This document shows, piece after piece, positions 11,718-22,891 of a stretch of 64,000 nucleotides of DNA; positions within the stretch are counted from its first letter, which is position 1, and the number at the start of each line of letters is the position of its first letter. The notes under the pieces were generated by a model, which was not told where the DNA came from, did no database searches, and saw only the letters and a program-made list of their open reading frames with translations. The stretch covers positions 62,001 to 126,000 of the forward strand of contig BCKL01000012.1 of NCBI GenBank assembly GCA_001600635.1, read 5' to 3'. The position numbers were made by a program, and so were the translations under genes. This DNA is from Leucosporidium creatinivorum (taxonomy: Eukaryota > Basidiomycota > Microbotryomycetes > Leucosporidiales > Leucosporidiaceae).

Positions 11718-14701
11718 ATGTAGGTCATTCACCTCCATGCTCTCTCCTCACTCGGCCTGGCCTCATCGCATCATAACACCCTCACTCTCTCTCTCTCTCT
11801 TCTACTGCGCTGCAGGGGACGGCCAATCCCACGAGATCGTACGCTTACTCTATCCAGCTACAGCTCACTCTCCCGCTGACCGCTCTGCTCCCCTACAGCA
11901 CCCTCTCTCACCGACCCACAATCTCCCATCTCGCCCCTCGGACCCTCGACCCTCTCATCTCCCTCCTCCGGCCCACCCTTGATCCCTCACTCCCGTCTAC
12001 GCTCTACTTCCCCTCCTCCTCCAGTCCCTCGAGTCCAACTCCCCTTCGCTCACACCTTCACCGCCAGTGCCAGTGCGAGTGCACCAACCCCCACTTCAGC
12101 GACCAGCGCCTCCTCGCCAAACTTATTGGGCTTCAACAGCTCCAGCACACCCCAAGCAGGACTCCATTCCACTGACATCCCATCCGACATCCCCCGCTCC
12201 AGTCCCCTCCAAGTCCTCTTCCCCTCGGCTTCCTTCTCCCACCTCCAAGTCCCTCAGTCGCACTCGCCTTCACCGCCGGCTATAGCAACAGCAGGCGATT
12301 CTTCCGCCATCCCTACGCCAGCGATAGTGGAGAATGATGTCGAGCGATTGAGGAACTCGGTCAGGAGGTATCGGGAGGAGATTGAGAGGATCGGCGCGGG
12401 AGGGGGAGGGGGGAGGGACAGTTCGGCGCCGAGGGAGGAGGACGGGGCTGATGCTACGAGGGGGAGTAGCAGGGTAGCAGAGGAACAGAGTTTAGAGAGA
12501 CCGGATGGGCTGCAGAGATTCCTCGGGAGGGATAGGCAGAGGGAAGCAAGGGCGAGATTGCTCGAAGGAGAGGGACGGCAAGGCAGTTTGGCCTTGGGAA
12601 CAAGGGTCGGAGGACCGGAGGGATCGGGAGAGGTGGAGAGGATAAGAGCGACTACGGCGCCGACTGGACAAGTCGAGATGGAAAGGGTCTTGAGAGCCTC
12701 TCGTCAGGCGTTGAGCACCGCCGTCGCTTTCGCCGAGAGGTACGCTCCGTCCTCTTCTATCACTCTGAGGAGGTGCCGATGGCTGACCTTCTGACTTTCT
12801 GCATTTACAACAGACTCGAGCAAGTCACCACCTCCCTCTCCACCCTCACCGAAGCCCGCGCAACCCTCCTCCAACGCCAGCGGGCGGCGCTCGACTCCCA
12901 CATCAGCCCATCCTCCTCCCTCTCCCTCGCACTCTGGGACACCGATTCTTCACCCTCCNCTTCCTCCCCACTCACACATTTCNGATCCCCATCCTCNANC
13001 ATCGAAGTCGACCGCCCGCTCCGTCCCTTCCCNTCCACCGCCCTCANCAACCTCGANCGNAGCATCACTTCCCTCCGAGCNGCTGGGAGTCGGATCGANA
13101 CCCTCTTGAGGGAGATGGGGCAGAGCAATGAACCCCCCGCTCCGGAGAGGGAGAGGGAGATCTCGCCCGAGGAGCAGAGGAATCGGTTCTATCAGAGACA
13201 GAGGGAGGAGGTGAGGAGGAGGGCGAGGGCTGCTGAAGAGGAGGAGGAGAGGGAGGAGATGGCGATGATGGGGAGGGTGGCGGGGCGGTTGCAGGAGATT
13301 GGGAGTGGGAATGGAGGAAGGGGAGCGGCGTTTGAGGGGGACGAGGATGGAAGGAGCGAGGACGTGATGGACGGCTTTGATTTCGAGGCGGTGTTCAACG
13401 CGGCGGACGCTATGGCGATGGGAAACCACACGCCCTTCTCTCGCTCCTCCGTCGACACTCAGCAGCAATCCCTCCGCCCCTCGCCGAACCTCCAAGAGCG
13501 CCTCCGCCGAGCTCATCTCCCCTCGCCTTCCTCCTCGTCTTCTGTACCGTCCTCGTCCCCTCCGAGCGGCGTAGCGGCCACCAATCCCATCGCTCCATTC
13601 TCTCCTCCCTCGACCTCGACCCTTCCTCTCCCGCCAGCTCCAGCGCCAAACCTCATTCCCCTCCCATCGCCCGAGCGTGGGAACCGTCAATCGGGAGCGA
13701 CGAGCTCGCCGAGCGGGCCGTACATGATGCGAGGCTCGCGCTTCGTGCATCCAGAAACGAGTGGAGCGGGCAGGACCTCGACAGCGCTGAGTCCCCGACC
13801 TTTCGTCTCTCGCCTTACGCGGTTCGCCTCCTCCTCCTCAGACTCGACCACGCAGCCTCCTACCACCATCGGCCCGACTCTCCCTCCCCTAACTTCACCC
13901 TCATCAGCGCCGACCATTTCGGCCACGCCTCCCCCTAGTACTCGAGGGTTCATCTCCCGCCTTCCTTCTTCTTCTCCCTCGTCCACCACCAGCAATCCCA
14001 GCCTCAGCACTCGACTTCCCCTCACTACTCCGACCTCCAATCTCGCGCCCTCGACCGACCTGTCAGCGCCGCTGGCCCCAGCCTCAGCGCCGAGGTTCAT
14101 CTCTCGCCTCCCTCCCTCCTCCTCTTTCTCCCCAACCACCAGCACCGGCAGTCGCATCCACATCGCGACCTCGGAGTCGGACTCGTCGGGCCCCNTCCCC
14201 GTGAGGGTCGACCCCTCCTTCNGCCGNGCCATGGCCGACGCTCGGCGGATGCAAGACTTTGTGCGCTTCACGGAGCAGNATGGGGGGATTGGAGGGCTGG
14301 GNGTGGAGGTNAGGACGAGNGTGGTGCCTGTTCGGCCGGAGGAGGAGGAGGAGGAGGAGGAAGAAGAGACGGAAGAGGACGAGATCCTCATCTCCACCGG
14401 CGCGACCGAACGACCCCTCCGTCGCCGGCCTCGCGTCTCTTCCTCCTCCCCTCCCCGCTCTCCTCCCGCTCCCAAAGCACAGCCGCTCGTCTGGCGCCCA
14501 CATACCCGAGGATTCCAGTCGCAACAGCAGCAGCAGCAGCAAGGCAGTTTGCGGAGGATGGGCTGGCCCATCAAGTTGGATCGGGATGGGGTTGAGATTC
14601 GTGAGGAGGGGGATGGGAAGGAGAGCTTTGGGAGTGGGGGAGGAGAAGGAGAGGGGGAGGGGGAGGGGGAGAGGTGGAAGGGCGGGAGGTGCGGGAGGTA
14701 G
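11718..14701 (+). CDS. Uncharacterised Ser/Pro-rich protein with coiled coil
   Basis: I do not recognise a family. A frame-consistent model joins AT (11718-11719), 11816-11838, 11899-12739 and 12814-14701, so the start codon is split AT|G by an intron. No in-frame ATG exists in the long exon 11899-12739 ahead of its coding content, and an in-frame TGA at 11877 forces the acceptor at 11898. The protein would begin MGRPIPRDPPSLTDPQSPIS. It continues with a Ser/Pro-rich N-terminus, a charged helix near VERLRNSVRRYREEIERI, and a helical stretch around LEQVTTSLSTLTEARATLLQ. A second Glu/Arg-rich coiled coil lies near 13140-13310, then a long Ser/Pro-rich tail, poly-Glu (14337-14370) and poly-Gln (14520-14541). 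Seventeen single N bases fall inside it, so local residues are uncertain. Function is unknown. Confidence 0.6.
14636..14669 (+). other. Potential G-quadruplex motif in a coding 3' end
   Basis: Four runs of five G occur at 14636-14640, 14653-14657, 14659-14663 and 14665-14669, the last three separated by single A bases. More G-triplets follow. They encode the Gly/Glu-rich C-terminus of the protein ending at 14701. Folding is inference. Confidence 0.5.
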
Positions 14702-15202
14702 CAGGCTGAGAGGGTGGAGCGAGCGAGGGCGCGGTTTGGGCGAGGAGGTCTGGAGTTCCTCGCGTTAAGGTTCTAGTCTCAGTTGGGTTCTTTCGTCCCT
14801 TCTTCTTGTTGCTATTTCACTTTGCTTTTGGTCGTTTCATACTCTTCCGAGCAGCGAGCGGAGAGGCAGAGCGAGAGAGAGAGTTCGGCGCTCTCTCTGG
14901 ACGGCGCTTTACACGTTCTCTGCGGCCCTAGAGCTTGAGCAGCGAGTGTGGGTTCCGATACATCGTTACAACATCTCCTGCGAGCTATCTACACGTCCCA
15001 CGCCCGACTCGTCCCGCTTCGGGGCGGTCGATGGAATGCCTTCCTCCCGCTGAGGATTGCTGCACCGTCTCTTGACCCTCGGAGGCCAGCCGAACGACTC
15101 TTCTCAACAGCAGAAGCTGTCCGGCTGCGAGCGTTGGGTGCAGGGAGTTGAGGAAGCCACTCGGGGCGGGTGTTGGCTCTGCGAGGTAGGTCTGGTGGCG
15201 CC
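14702..15202. other. Convergent intergenic region
   Basis: No gene is seen. This is the 3' flank between the coiled-coil protein and MED9. It holds a short GAGAGA run at about 14873-14882 and otherwise unremarkable sequence. Confidence 0.5.
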
Positions 15203-15681
15203 TCAATCCATCTCCATGGCGACTTGAGCTGCTCCCTCGGCGTTCGAATCGCTCGGGATGAGCTTGGCGAGTGAAGCGAGCTCGGTCCTGTAGCGCAAGA
15301 GCCGGGTGAGCCGGCGAACGGAAGCGCAGACAGCGAAAGCTCACTTCTTGGTCTCCAACCTCTCCCCCAGCTGGTCAATCAACCATGCTTGATCATCCAG
15401 ACTCATCTCGCCAGCAGGGAGAGCAGCCGCTTGAGTCTTGAGCGCGTTGAGAGCGGAACGGAGGTGCGAGGCCTGAGGAGAACGAGCAGAGGCGCGTAAG
15501 CTAAAGCGTCTGAATTCAGACAGCAACTACATACCTGCTTGCCCACTTCCACTTTTGCTGCTCGCGCTTCCGGATCCTCTGCTGTAGGCTTTTGGAGCGT
15601 GGCGGCTTGGATGAGCTGGACGAGTTGAGGGAAGAGGTTCGAGGCGAGGGTGGTGTCGAAGGAGGGGAGTTGCTGGTCCAT
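15203..15681 (-). CDS. MED9: Mediator subunit 9-like protein
   Basis: Three exons on the minus strand, 15681-15535, 15472-15345 and 15287-15203, join in frame to a small protein of about 120 residues. It starts MDQQLPSFDTTLASNLFPQL and contains QASHLRSALNALKTQAAALP followed by SLDDQAWLIDQLGERLETKK. That order (a short helix, a Leu-rich helix ending in a Pro, then an acidic helix with K..L) fits the Med9/Cse2 C-terminal domain of the RNA polymerase II Mediator middle module. The last exon adds TELASLAKLIPSDSNAEG and ends MEMD. Frames that skip the last splice stop early at ETKK. Med9 proteins diverge strongly, so the family call is probable, not certain. Confidence 0.6.
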
Positions 15682-15836
15682 TCTGAGGCGAGCTGTAGGT
15701 GATGTGCGAGAGCTGGCGAGACTGCAGCGAACGAGCGGAGAAAGAGAGCCGACTTGAAGCGCGTCACCAAGCCTCAGCTTGCCTCCCGCCTCATCTCGTC
15801 TCGTCTCCTCGTGTCTCGCCGCTGCTTTCGCTGCAG

Positions 15837-17563
15837 GACGCTGCTTTGCTGGACGCTGCTTTTGCGTACGAACGACGTGCTCCGGGTATGTACACTCACC
15901 GCTGGTCCACCCGCCCTTCGCTGACCTCCCTCTTTCAACGCAGAGCTGCTGCTGCTGCTCAACTCTCCCTTCGCTCGACTCGCCCGATCGGACAGCTAGC
16001 TACCATGCCCTCTCCTCCCTCAACCTCTTCGTCCAGCAGGCTCACCGTCGCCGAAGGGGGGAAGAGGTGTACCAGACGCTCGCTGTGACTCGCTACTGGA
16101 GCGACATCGCCTTCCCCCTTCACAAAGCTGCTGTGGTGAACCCCGGCACCCATCGCTATCTTGAAACGAACACAAACGAGACTTTCATCCAAGAGCTTGT
16201 CGATGGAGCGCAACCGATACTCGCCAAGGGCTTCAAGGAGAAGGCCGCCGGCACCCTCGTCGACGAGGAGGCTAACAGGATCCCGGCTAGCTTCCTGGAC
16301 GACATCGAAGTCATGAGGCCGAGCCACGCTATCGCTCAAGACGATGGAGCGTACTTGATGGGTGTGCTGTTCAAACGCGACGGCAAGTGGTGGGTCTCGT
16401 CTACGGCGGACAAGCTCGCCCAGCATCAGGTCCCTACTTCTTGAAGCAAGACGAGCGCAACGAGTACGACAAGCATCTCCTACTCACCTTCGATGACGAC
16501 TCGTCCATCCTCGCCGAGCTGAACGAAGCCGGAGGCATGTGGGGACCGCTCGGCCGCGATTACGTCCACCACCTCAGCTCAGACTACCGTCAGGCTCATC
16601 CCTCCTTCCACTACCTACGCTCCAACTTCTCCTTCGAGGAGGGTAACGAGAAGCCTTACCTCTCTTGGCGCTCTCCTACGAACGGCCGCGACTTGCAGGA
16701 CGACAATGCTCAGCTCATACACGCCGGCCGGATCCACCTCATCGAGTTCATCGAGAACGTCCTCTTCGGCACGATCGGCGGCGCAGCAACGAAGGCAGCT
16801 TGGGAGACGGCGCGAGCTAATATCTCGGGGAGCACCATCCGCGAGCTTCGGGTCGATCCCTGGTACATGAACGTTGCATGCGGGCTCGAGAACTTTGGCG
16901 AGCCCAACTTTCCTCTGCTCTTCTTGACTGGTCTCATGGAGGTGAGTAATCGTTCTGATTTTCGCCCTTCTTTCGCTGACCCAAGTCTCGGCGCAGTGGA
17001 GGCTTCGCGACCTCATCCGCGTCAAAGGACCCAACGAAGGCTGTCTCTTCCTCCCCCCCAAGCCTTTCCTCGTTCCTCAGGGCATCCATCTCCCTCGCGC
17101 CTTCTCGCAGAAGTACCCGCAAATGAAGGGCACGAGCTTCAAGGTTCACGTCTCGTTCGATCCTAACTTCGGCGCCAACCTCCCCATCCCTCGCTACGAG
17201 TTCGCGCCCCTCGACCAGAGCATGGGGAAGGAGAAGCACTTTGGACTCGTCTACGTCCTCCTCACCTCGACCGTCAACCCTTTCGTTCAGACCTTCCTTT
17301 ACCCCGACCCCAACCTCGTTCCCTCCGCCGAGACCGCCTACCTCCTTGAGCCGTTCTTCCTCGCCCGCGCTATCATGTTCACCAAGCTTTCGCCCACGTG
17401 GATGAAGCTCCCCCAGCTGGTTCCCACTGCCGCCGCCGCTACGGCCCTCAAGCAGTCATTCGGCGAGAACGAGGGACTGGAGCTCAAGATTGGAGTCGAT
17501 GATACCGAAGAGACCAAGCAGAAGGGAGGAGACAAGGATGACGAGGAGGAGGACGAGGGGTGA
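15837..17563 (+). CDS. Uncharacterised protein, start unresolved
   Basis: I do not recognise a family. The strongest coding stretch begins near 15980 (SYHALSSLNLFVQQAHRRRR, VTRYWSDIAFPLHKAAVVNP). It continues through GAYLM, an intron of 68 nt (16362-16429, GTGTGC..CAG), then GPYFLKQDERNEYDKHLLLT to 16941, and a last exon 16997-17563. The end is acidic (KQKGGDKDDEEEDEG). There is no obvious signal peptide or transmembrane segment. It is aromatic- and His-rich and looks like a globular enzyme or scaffold. Upstream, an intron of about 50 nt ends at a CAG before AGCTGCTG near 15944. The preceding exon may start at 15837 with a split ATG (AT at 15702-15703), but that is weak. It is divergent from MED9. 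Confidence 0.55.
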
Positions 17564-18964
17564 GATGAAGCTGCTGCTGTTCGAGCTTGCTGTGAGACGG
17601 GTGAGGGCTCGGCGCTGGAGAGGGCTCGGTATACGCGGCTATGTAACGCTTACGACGACGCTAGACTACTCTTCCTATACATAGAGTACCTGCAGCGAGA
17701 AGGAGAGTAGTGAGATAACCTTCCAACACCTTTCTCAGCTCGAAGTGGAGCGGGAGATTCGGCTCGGCTTTGGCGGTGCGTAGCTCATGGTGTCTGGACA
17801 GACCTACAGTTCCTCTAATTACCGAACCTTTAGGTAAGGTTCTAGCAGAAATGTCCATTTCTCAAGCTGAGGCGGGTCGCTGAGGCAAAAGAGTCGAGCT
17901 GATGGCTTTATTCGAGACCGCCGCAGCGAGGGCCCATTTCTGCAAGTCACGTGAGAAAGCTCCCTCTCTCTTTCACTTAGTGCTCTACAGCACACCCAGA
18001 CAAGCTCAACTCCTTCAGTCTGTACCCCTACACCCCCCCGGGAGGGGTGCGCACGAGCGAGCGGAGCGAGCGCGCCACTCCAATGCTTTCTCGGCGCTGA
18101 CCTTTCCACTCGTTCTCTCTGTTCCCTCCTTCTGAAGGTTCGGTCACTCCGGCGGAACGAGCGGGCTCCCTACTCATGCATTTTCCGCTCGAACAGGACG
18201 TGCTTTGACGTAGCTGTGCGCTCAACTGCTCGAGATCAGCTCATGTCTAGCAGCGTTCGCCTCGACGAGCGGGCGAACGAGGAGAGAAGACGAGCTCGCC
18301 ACCTCTTTCTCTCTTCTCCACCTCGCCACCTCGTTTCTTCGGTCAAGTAAGCTGTTCTCTCCACGCTGACCAGTCCTCTTCTCGCTCTCGTACTGCACCC
18401 CTCGCTCTCGCATCGCTCTCCCTTCCCTCCTCCGCCTGTCTCCCTCCGTCTCGACGAAGCTGACGCGTCTCGCACTCCCTGCTGGCTCCCTGTTCGTAGG
18501 GTCTTCACCTCGACAAGCCCTTCCTCTTCTCACCACCACTCAAGTACGAGCTCTTCGTTTAAGGCGCCTCGTCTGCTCCCTTTCAGCTCGAACGAGCGCT
18601 GACGTCTTCCTCAAGCAGCCTCAACTCGCCACTTCATTCCCAGTAGGTCGGAACCTGCTCTACCTCTCTACAGCGACCCCTACAGGCTTCGCTCGCACCA
18701 TCCTGCATCTTCCTGGGTTCCTCTCTCGTCGGCTGCTGCTCCTCGCTCGAGGGGAGTCGCGCGCGTGGCCCGTTCGAGTCGCAACAGGCAGTTCAGCGAC
18801 CACTGAGAGCACCAACTGACGCTCTATCTGCCGTTCACAGTCTTCTACAACGTACGCTGCTCCCTCTGCGCCGCTGATCGTTCTTCTTCTCGATCGCCGA
18901 GCGCTGACCTAAGCTCCGCTCTCTTCTCCTCCTTCTCTCGTGTGGCATCTCTCCTCGGTCTCAG
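17564..18964. other. Long intergenic or leader region
   Basis: About 1.4 kb without a recognisable protein. The right part has repeated donor, CTGAC and CAG combinations (for example around 18345-18375 and 18595-18640) and pyrimidine-rich text. This suggests a long, possibly spliced 5' leader of the gene starting at 18965. A GC-rich palindromic patch CCCCCCGGGAGGGG lies near 18034-18048. Confidence 0.4.
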
Positions 18965-19938
18965 ATGTAAGCTCTTTAAGTCTAAGCTGAGATCATCTCG
19001 GCGCTAGCTGACTCTCGCTGCGACGCTTGCTACGTTTGGCAGGGTCGGAAAACTCGAGAAAGTGCGCCGAGCCCTTTCGTCTCTGAGTCCTGAGACTGAC
19101 ACGGTCAACTCTGCAGGAGAATGCCGATGCGCGCAAGGAGGCTATGTCGGACATGTTGCTCAACCCCAAGTACCTCGAGGCCGCCACGGGCAAAGGACAC
19201 ACGAAGGGTAGCGTGCAGCTGAACGATGCTGCCTACAAGAGGCTCGTCGATGAGTTCGGTGCCATGGGTCGCAAGACCATTAATGTGAGCGGTACTTAGC
19301 TCTCCGAGGGTGCGCGCGTAGCTGACGCCTCCATGCAGGAGAACGCCAAGAAGATTGTCAACTCGGATCCCATCCGCTTCGGAAACGTCAAGCTCAATGT
19401 GCGCAACACTACGACCCTATCGGAGAAGGACAAGACTACCATCGCCAAGATCATGTGGGACATTTATGGCGAGATCGACGACTTTAGCGAGGCTCCCACG
19501 CGCGCTAATGGCGAGAGGATTTTCAAGGCCCTCTCCAAGAACGCTCGCGATAGTTACCTCAAGGGAGGCTCGCGCCCCGCCCACGTCGTTACCAAGTTCG
19601 TGGTGAGCTCTACTATCGCTCGACCGCCTCTAAACCCGCACTGACGCACTCCTCTGCTCTCGGCGTCGTCTCGGTGCAGGCCAAGATTGAGCGCGCGATG
19701 CCTAAGCTCCACGCCGAGGTCTTGAGGCAGGAGGAGGCCAAGAAGCGTCAGGAGGATGTGGCTGTACGTTCTGTGTTTACCCTCTCGGCCTGTCTCCCGA
19801 TGGAGACTGACGCTCGGCGCTCGCAGACTGAGGAGATGTTCACCGAGGACGGCCTCGACCTCATGGCGGACTTTGAGGAGGTAAGTGATGCTCTGATACC
19901 TCGCCCCTACTCCCGCTAACGCGCCTGTACAGATCTAA
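18965..19938 (+). CDS. Uncharacterised small protein with split start codon
   Basis: Frame-consistent model: AT at 18965-18966, a 19-nt exon 19043-19061, then exons from 19117, 19339, 19680 and 19828, ending with a short exon whose stop TAA is at 19936-19938. The protein starts MVGKLEKENADARKEAMSDM. It contains LNPKYLEAATGKGHTKGSVQ, a basic/hydrophobic middle (ENAKKIVNSDPIRFGNVKLN, KIMWDIYGEIDDF) and an acidic end (EEMFTEDGLDLMADFEEI). It is roughly 200 residues, soluble and charged, with no known motif that I can name. Introns carry GCTGAC branch sites. The start depends on the AT|G split; without it the first in-frame ATG would be inside AMSDML. Function is unknown. Confidence 0.6.
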
Positions 19939-20668
19939 AACCTCTCAGGTCACTCCGAGGGTGAGCGGAGCCGTCTTCCCGCCTTCGCCGAGAGTGGTCG
20001 CTGATCTCGGCTTTCGCCACTTCTCCCCGTCTCTCCCTCTCACATCTTCCACAGCCTACCGAAGACACAACCTACCACCTGTATCAACGCGCATACCTTG
20101 GCAGAGCGGCTCTCGTATGGGCAGGTGGTCGCTTGTTCAACTTTCTCCTCTCTCCTTTGCTACCCCTTGACTCGTCTTTCCCTCGCAATGATTACCTCGC
20201 ATCGTCGTTCATGATGTAGCGTGAGAGAGAACTGAGAGGTCCTGAGAGCCCAGCTTGAACCTCATATAGCAGCACTTGCTAGCAGGCGCTGCAAGTGAAG
20301 CAGGAGCGCTTTAGCCCGGCATTGCTCGAGGCGGGCAGGAGGGCTCTTAACACAAGCGTGGAACAGAGAGACACGTCAGAAAGCGCTCGTCAAATCAAGA
20401 ACCATGTTCGACAGCTCAGCTCGCTCAGCTCGCTCATAAATTCGCTTTCACTGCAGTCGCCAGGCCAATCCGCTCCGCCGAGCAAGCAACTCGTCGCTTC
20501 AGCCCTCCGCTGGCGGCTCTCCAACGCTCTCAGCCTCCATGACTGTGGTCAGACCGGGTGATAGATCACTGATGATGATCATGCCAGCAAAATCATCTAC
20601 GAAACCCCCTTTCGCCGAAAGTCGACCCATCGCAGACCCTCAGCAAGCTTGACTCTTCCTCCCACCCC
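19939..20668. other. Convergent intergenic region
   Basis: No supported gene is visible; short frames only. It separates the 3' ends of two uncharacterised genes. Confidence 0.5.
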
Positions 20669-22643
20669 TCACTCCTCTTCATCGCTGCTCAGCACGACGA
20701 TCTTGGGCTTCTTCTTCTTCTCCTTCTCCTTGCCCTTGGCCTCGCTGTCGGCGGAGGAACGCTTCTTGGCCGACTTGGTCGAACCGGCGGTGGAAGAGCT
20801 AGCGCGAGACGAGTCGACCGATCCGGCGCGACTGGAGGTAGTGGTCGAGGACTTGGCGGAGGTGGAAGAAGTGTGGGAGGATCCCAAGCGGTTGCTGGCC
20901 TTCCCGCCGCTCATCTGCGACAGGAGACCTCGTAAGCTAAGTGCTCGGCGATGTCGAGGAGGTGAGGATGGCCGACAGGCTCACCTTGGAAAGGACGGAA
21001 GCGGGAACCGAGATGGCATCGCCGCCGCGGAAGAGCGCAGGCGCCTTGTTGACCTGTGGGCAACGCACGAAGGGCGTCAGTAAGAGAGGCAGTGAAAAGG
21101 GCGGCACGTACGAGCTTGGCTCCTCCAGACCTGTTGGGGGCCAGCTTGCCATTCTCGTCAATCTTGGGCTTGAGATCCATCTGTTGGAAGGTGCGAAAGG
21201 TCAGCAGAGACGCACGAAAGAAAGGCCAAGCGGCCGCCGCACCTTGGTCTCAGGAAAGCGATCATCAATCTCGTCCGAAGTCTGAACGGTGCAGGAGGTC
21301 AGCTCGGCCGTTCCAGTAGACAGTAATGACAAGCACACTACTCACCAACAGCTTGTCGTTCTTGCGAGCCGTGCGGAAGGCGTCGTGAACCTTGGCGCGA
21401 AGCTCTTCGCGCTCCTGGAGCGAGAGGCCTTGGACCCTCTCGTCGGTCGGAGGTTTGACCTTGTGGCGGTAGTGGAGACGAAGGAAAGCGGCCTTCTTGA
21501 TCTCCTGCGTGTGTTGCCAGCGGAGAACATGATCGCGCTGCAAGCGAGACGAGTGAGAGCAGGTCAGCGCTCACCTCCCGCAGAGATAGTCGGCGAGATC
21601 ACGTACATGAGCATGGACGGTCCCCGTGCCGTAGACAAAGTAGCAAGTAGGATCTCCACAAGCCGTATCGCACACGATGCCGGTGACGGTCGTGATTCCC
21701 GAGACCTGGGCAGCAGCTTCCGCAGCGCGACGTAGCTGCATGATGTGGTCCAGGTCAATATCAGCGCCTGTTCATCATCGAGGACACCAATTGATTACAC
21801 GCCTCCATGTTGGCCTGCTCGAAGAGGGCGTGGTTGGAGGCGGAGACGTTCTGTGAGTGTCGACCGAAGGTGTCAGGGAGGCGGGGCGCGAGGCCGAAGT
21901 TGTAGAACTCACTGTGCTGAAGGTCGCATAGCAAGGCTTGTAGTTATCGCCTTCGCGGCAACCACCGTAGCAGAAATGTACGTGCTTGGCATCCTCTTTG
22001 AGGACCGTCTTCTCGAAGGAGTGACCGCTGGAGAGGTCGTACACCTTGTCCTGGCTATCGACGTCGGCCTTCTTGGCTCCTCGAGCAGCAGACTTCTTCT
22101 TCCCCTGCAAGCTCAAGCGGGTCAGCTTCGTTCGGAGCGTTCCGTCGAGGGCGCTAGCGAGACCCGGGTCGCCGAGACTCACCTCCAGCAACTTCGAGAG
22201 ATGTTTCTTAAGGCGAATGTCCTCGGCAGGTGTCCTGTCAGTAGCGTTGACGAGGTGTTGAGCTCGCCTGAGCTTGGGAGGCTCGGGGACGGGCGATGGG
22301 TCGAACTCGTAGATGGCGGTGGATTGACCGCTGCGTGAGCGGTGGGAGGTCAGCTCGGTGCAAGCAGGTAGTGGAGACGAGTAGAGGCGATTTACCCGAT
22401 AGTGATAACAGCGAGAGGCTGCTGCTGCTTCAAGTGAGCGAGGAGCGAGTCGCGTAGCGCAGCCTGCTCAGCGCTGTTGTCGGCGATTGTTGTGAGTGCG
22501 CGAGCAGCAAAGCATGGAGCTAAGAGCGTACTGGTACATCTCCAAAGGAGTGCCCATCGAGACCTCGCCTTCTCCGGACACTGCGAGTTGAGCGTCAGCG
22601 AGCCAGTCTGGCGCGTCGAGCTGTAGCGGGCGACATACTTACT
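20669..22643 (-). CDS. Uncharacterised probable nuclear protein with Cys-rich segments
   Basis: Best model: the A of the start codon at 22643 and TG at 22580-22579 (intron GTAAGT..CGCAG), giving MSGEGEVSMGTPLE. An intron with donor GTACCA and acceptor ACAACAG leads to AEQAALRDSLLAHLKQQQPL. Further exons read TAIYEFDPSPVPEPPKLRRA, a Lys-rich GKKKSAARGAKK, and HVHFCYGGCREGDNYKPCYA. After these come NVSASNHALFEQANMEACNQ, TTVTGIVCDTACGDPTCYFV and HVLRWQHTQEIKKAAFLRLH. The end is Ser/Lys-rich (KEKKKKPKIVVLSSDEEE). Two Cys clusters (C-x3-C-x8-C and C-x3-C-x3-C) could bind zinc. About ten exons join in consistent phase. I cannot assign a family; the tail suggests the nucleus. It is divergent from KES1 across about 250 bp. 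Confidence 0.6.
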
Positions 22644-22891
22644 GGCGTGTTGAGTTGGCCGGCTGTAGAAAGGTAGAGCTTGGCAGTAGGCTCTCGCGCT
22701 GTAGTGCTCCGAAGTCGATACGAGGTGGTTGAGAGGAGCGAGATGAGCGGCGGAGGCAAGGCGGGGTCGAGCTCCTCCCTCTTGGCCTCCGCCGCTTCCG
22801 CTTCGTTTCACGCATCGACTTTCGCAAGCACTACAGCACAAGTTTCTCGCATCTACTACATCACCTCACACCTTCTTCACTACTACCAATC
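22644..22891. promoter_or_regulatory. Compact divergent promoter/leader region
   Basis: This region lies between two divergent genes whose start codons are each interrupted by an intron. It includes a probable 20-nt leader exon piece (22643-22662) of the minus-strand gene. On the plus strand an ATG at 22743 opens 50 codons that run out of frame into the KES1 start, so KES1 transcription probably begins downstream of it. Confidence 0.4.

Noticed and set aside
11979-12794. Non-ATG (TTG) start for the coiled-coil gene
   Set aside because: The open frame extends upstream to the acceptor at 11898, and a split ATG gives an intact start, so TTG initiation is not required.
12805-14574. Long minus-strand open frames opposite the coiled-coil gene
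   Set aside because: They are shadows of biased Ser/Pro and Glu codons on the plus strand; they lack domains and splice logic.
16362-16444. Apparent frameshift in the uncharacterised gene at 15837-17563
   Set aside because: A 68-nt intron (16362-16429, GTGTGC..CAG) restores the frame as AYLM then GPYFLK, so no frameshift is needed, although the intron lacks a clear CTGAC.
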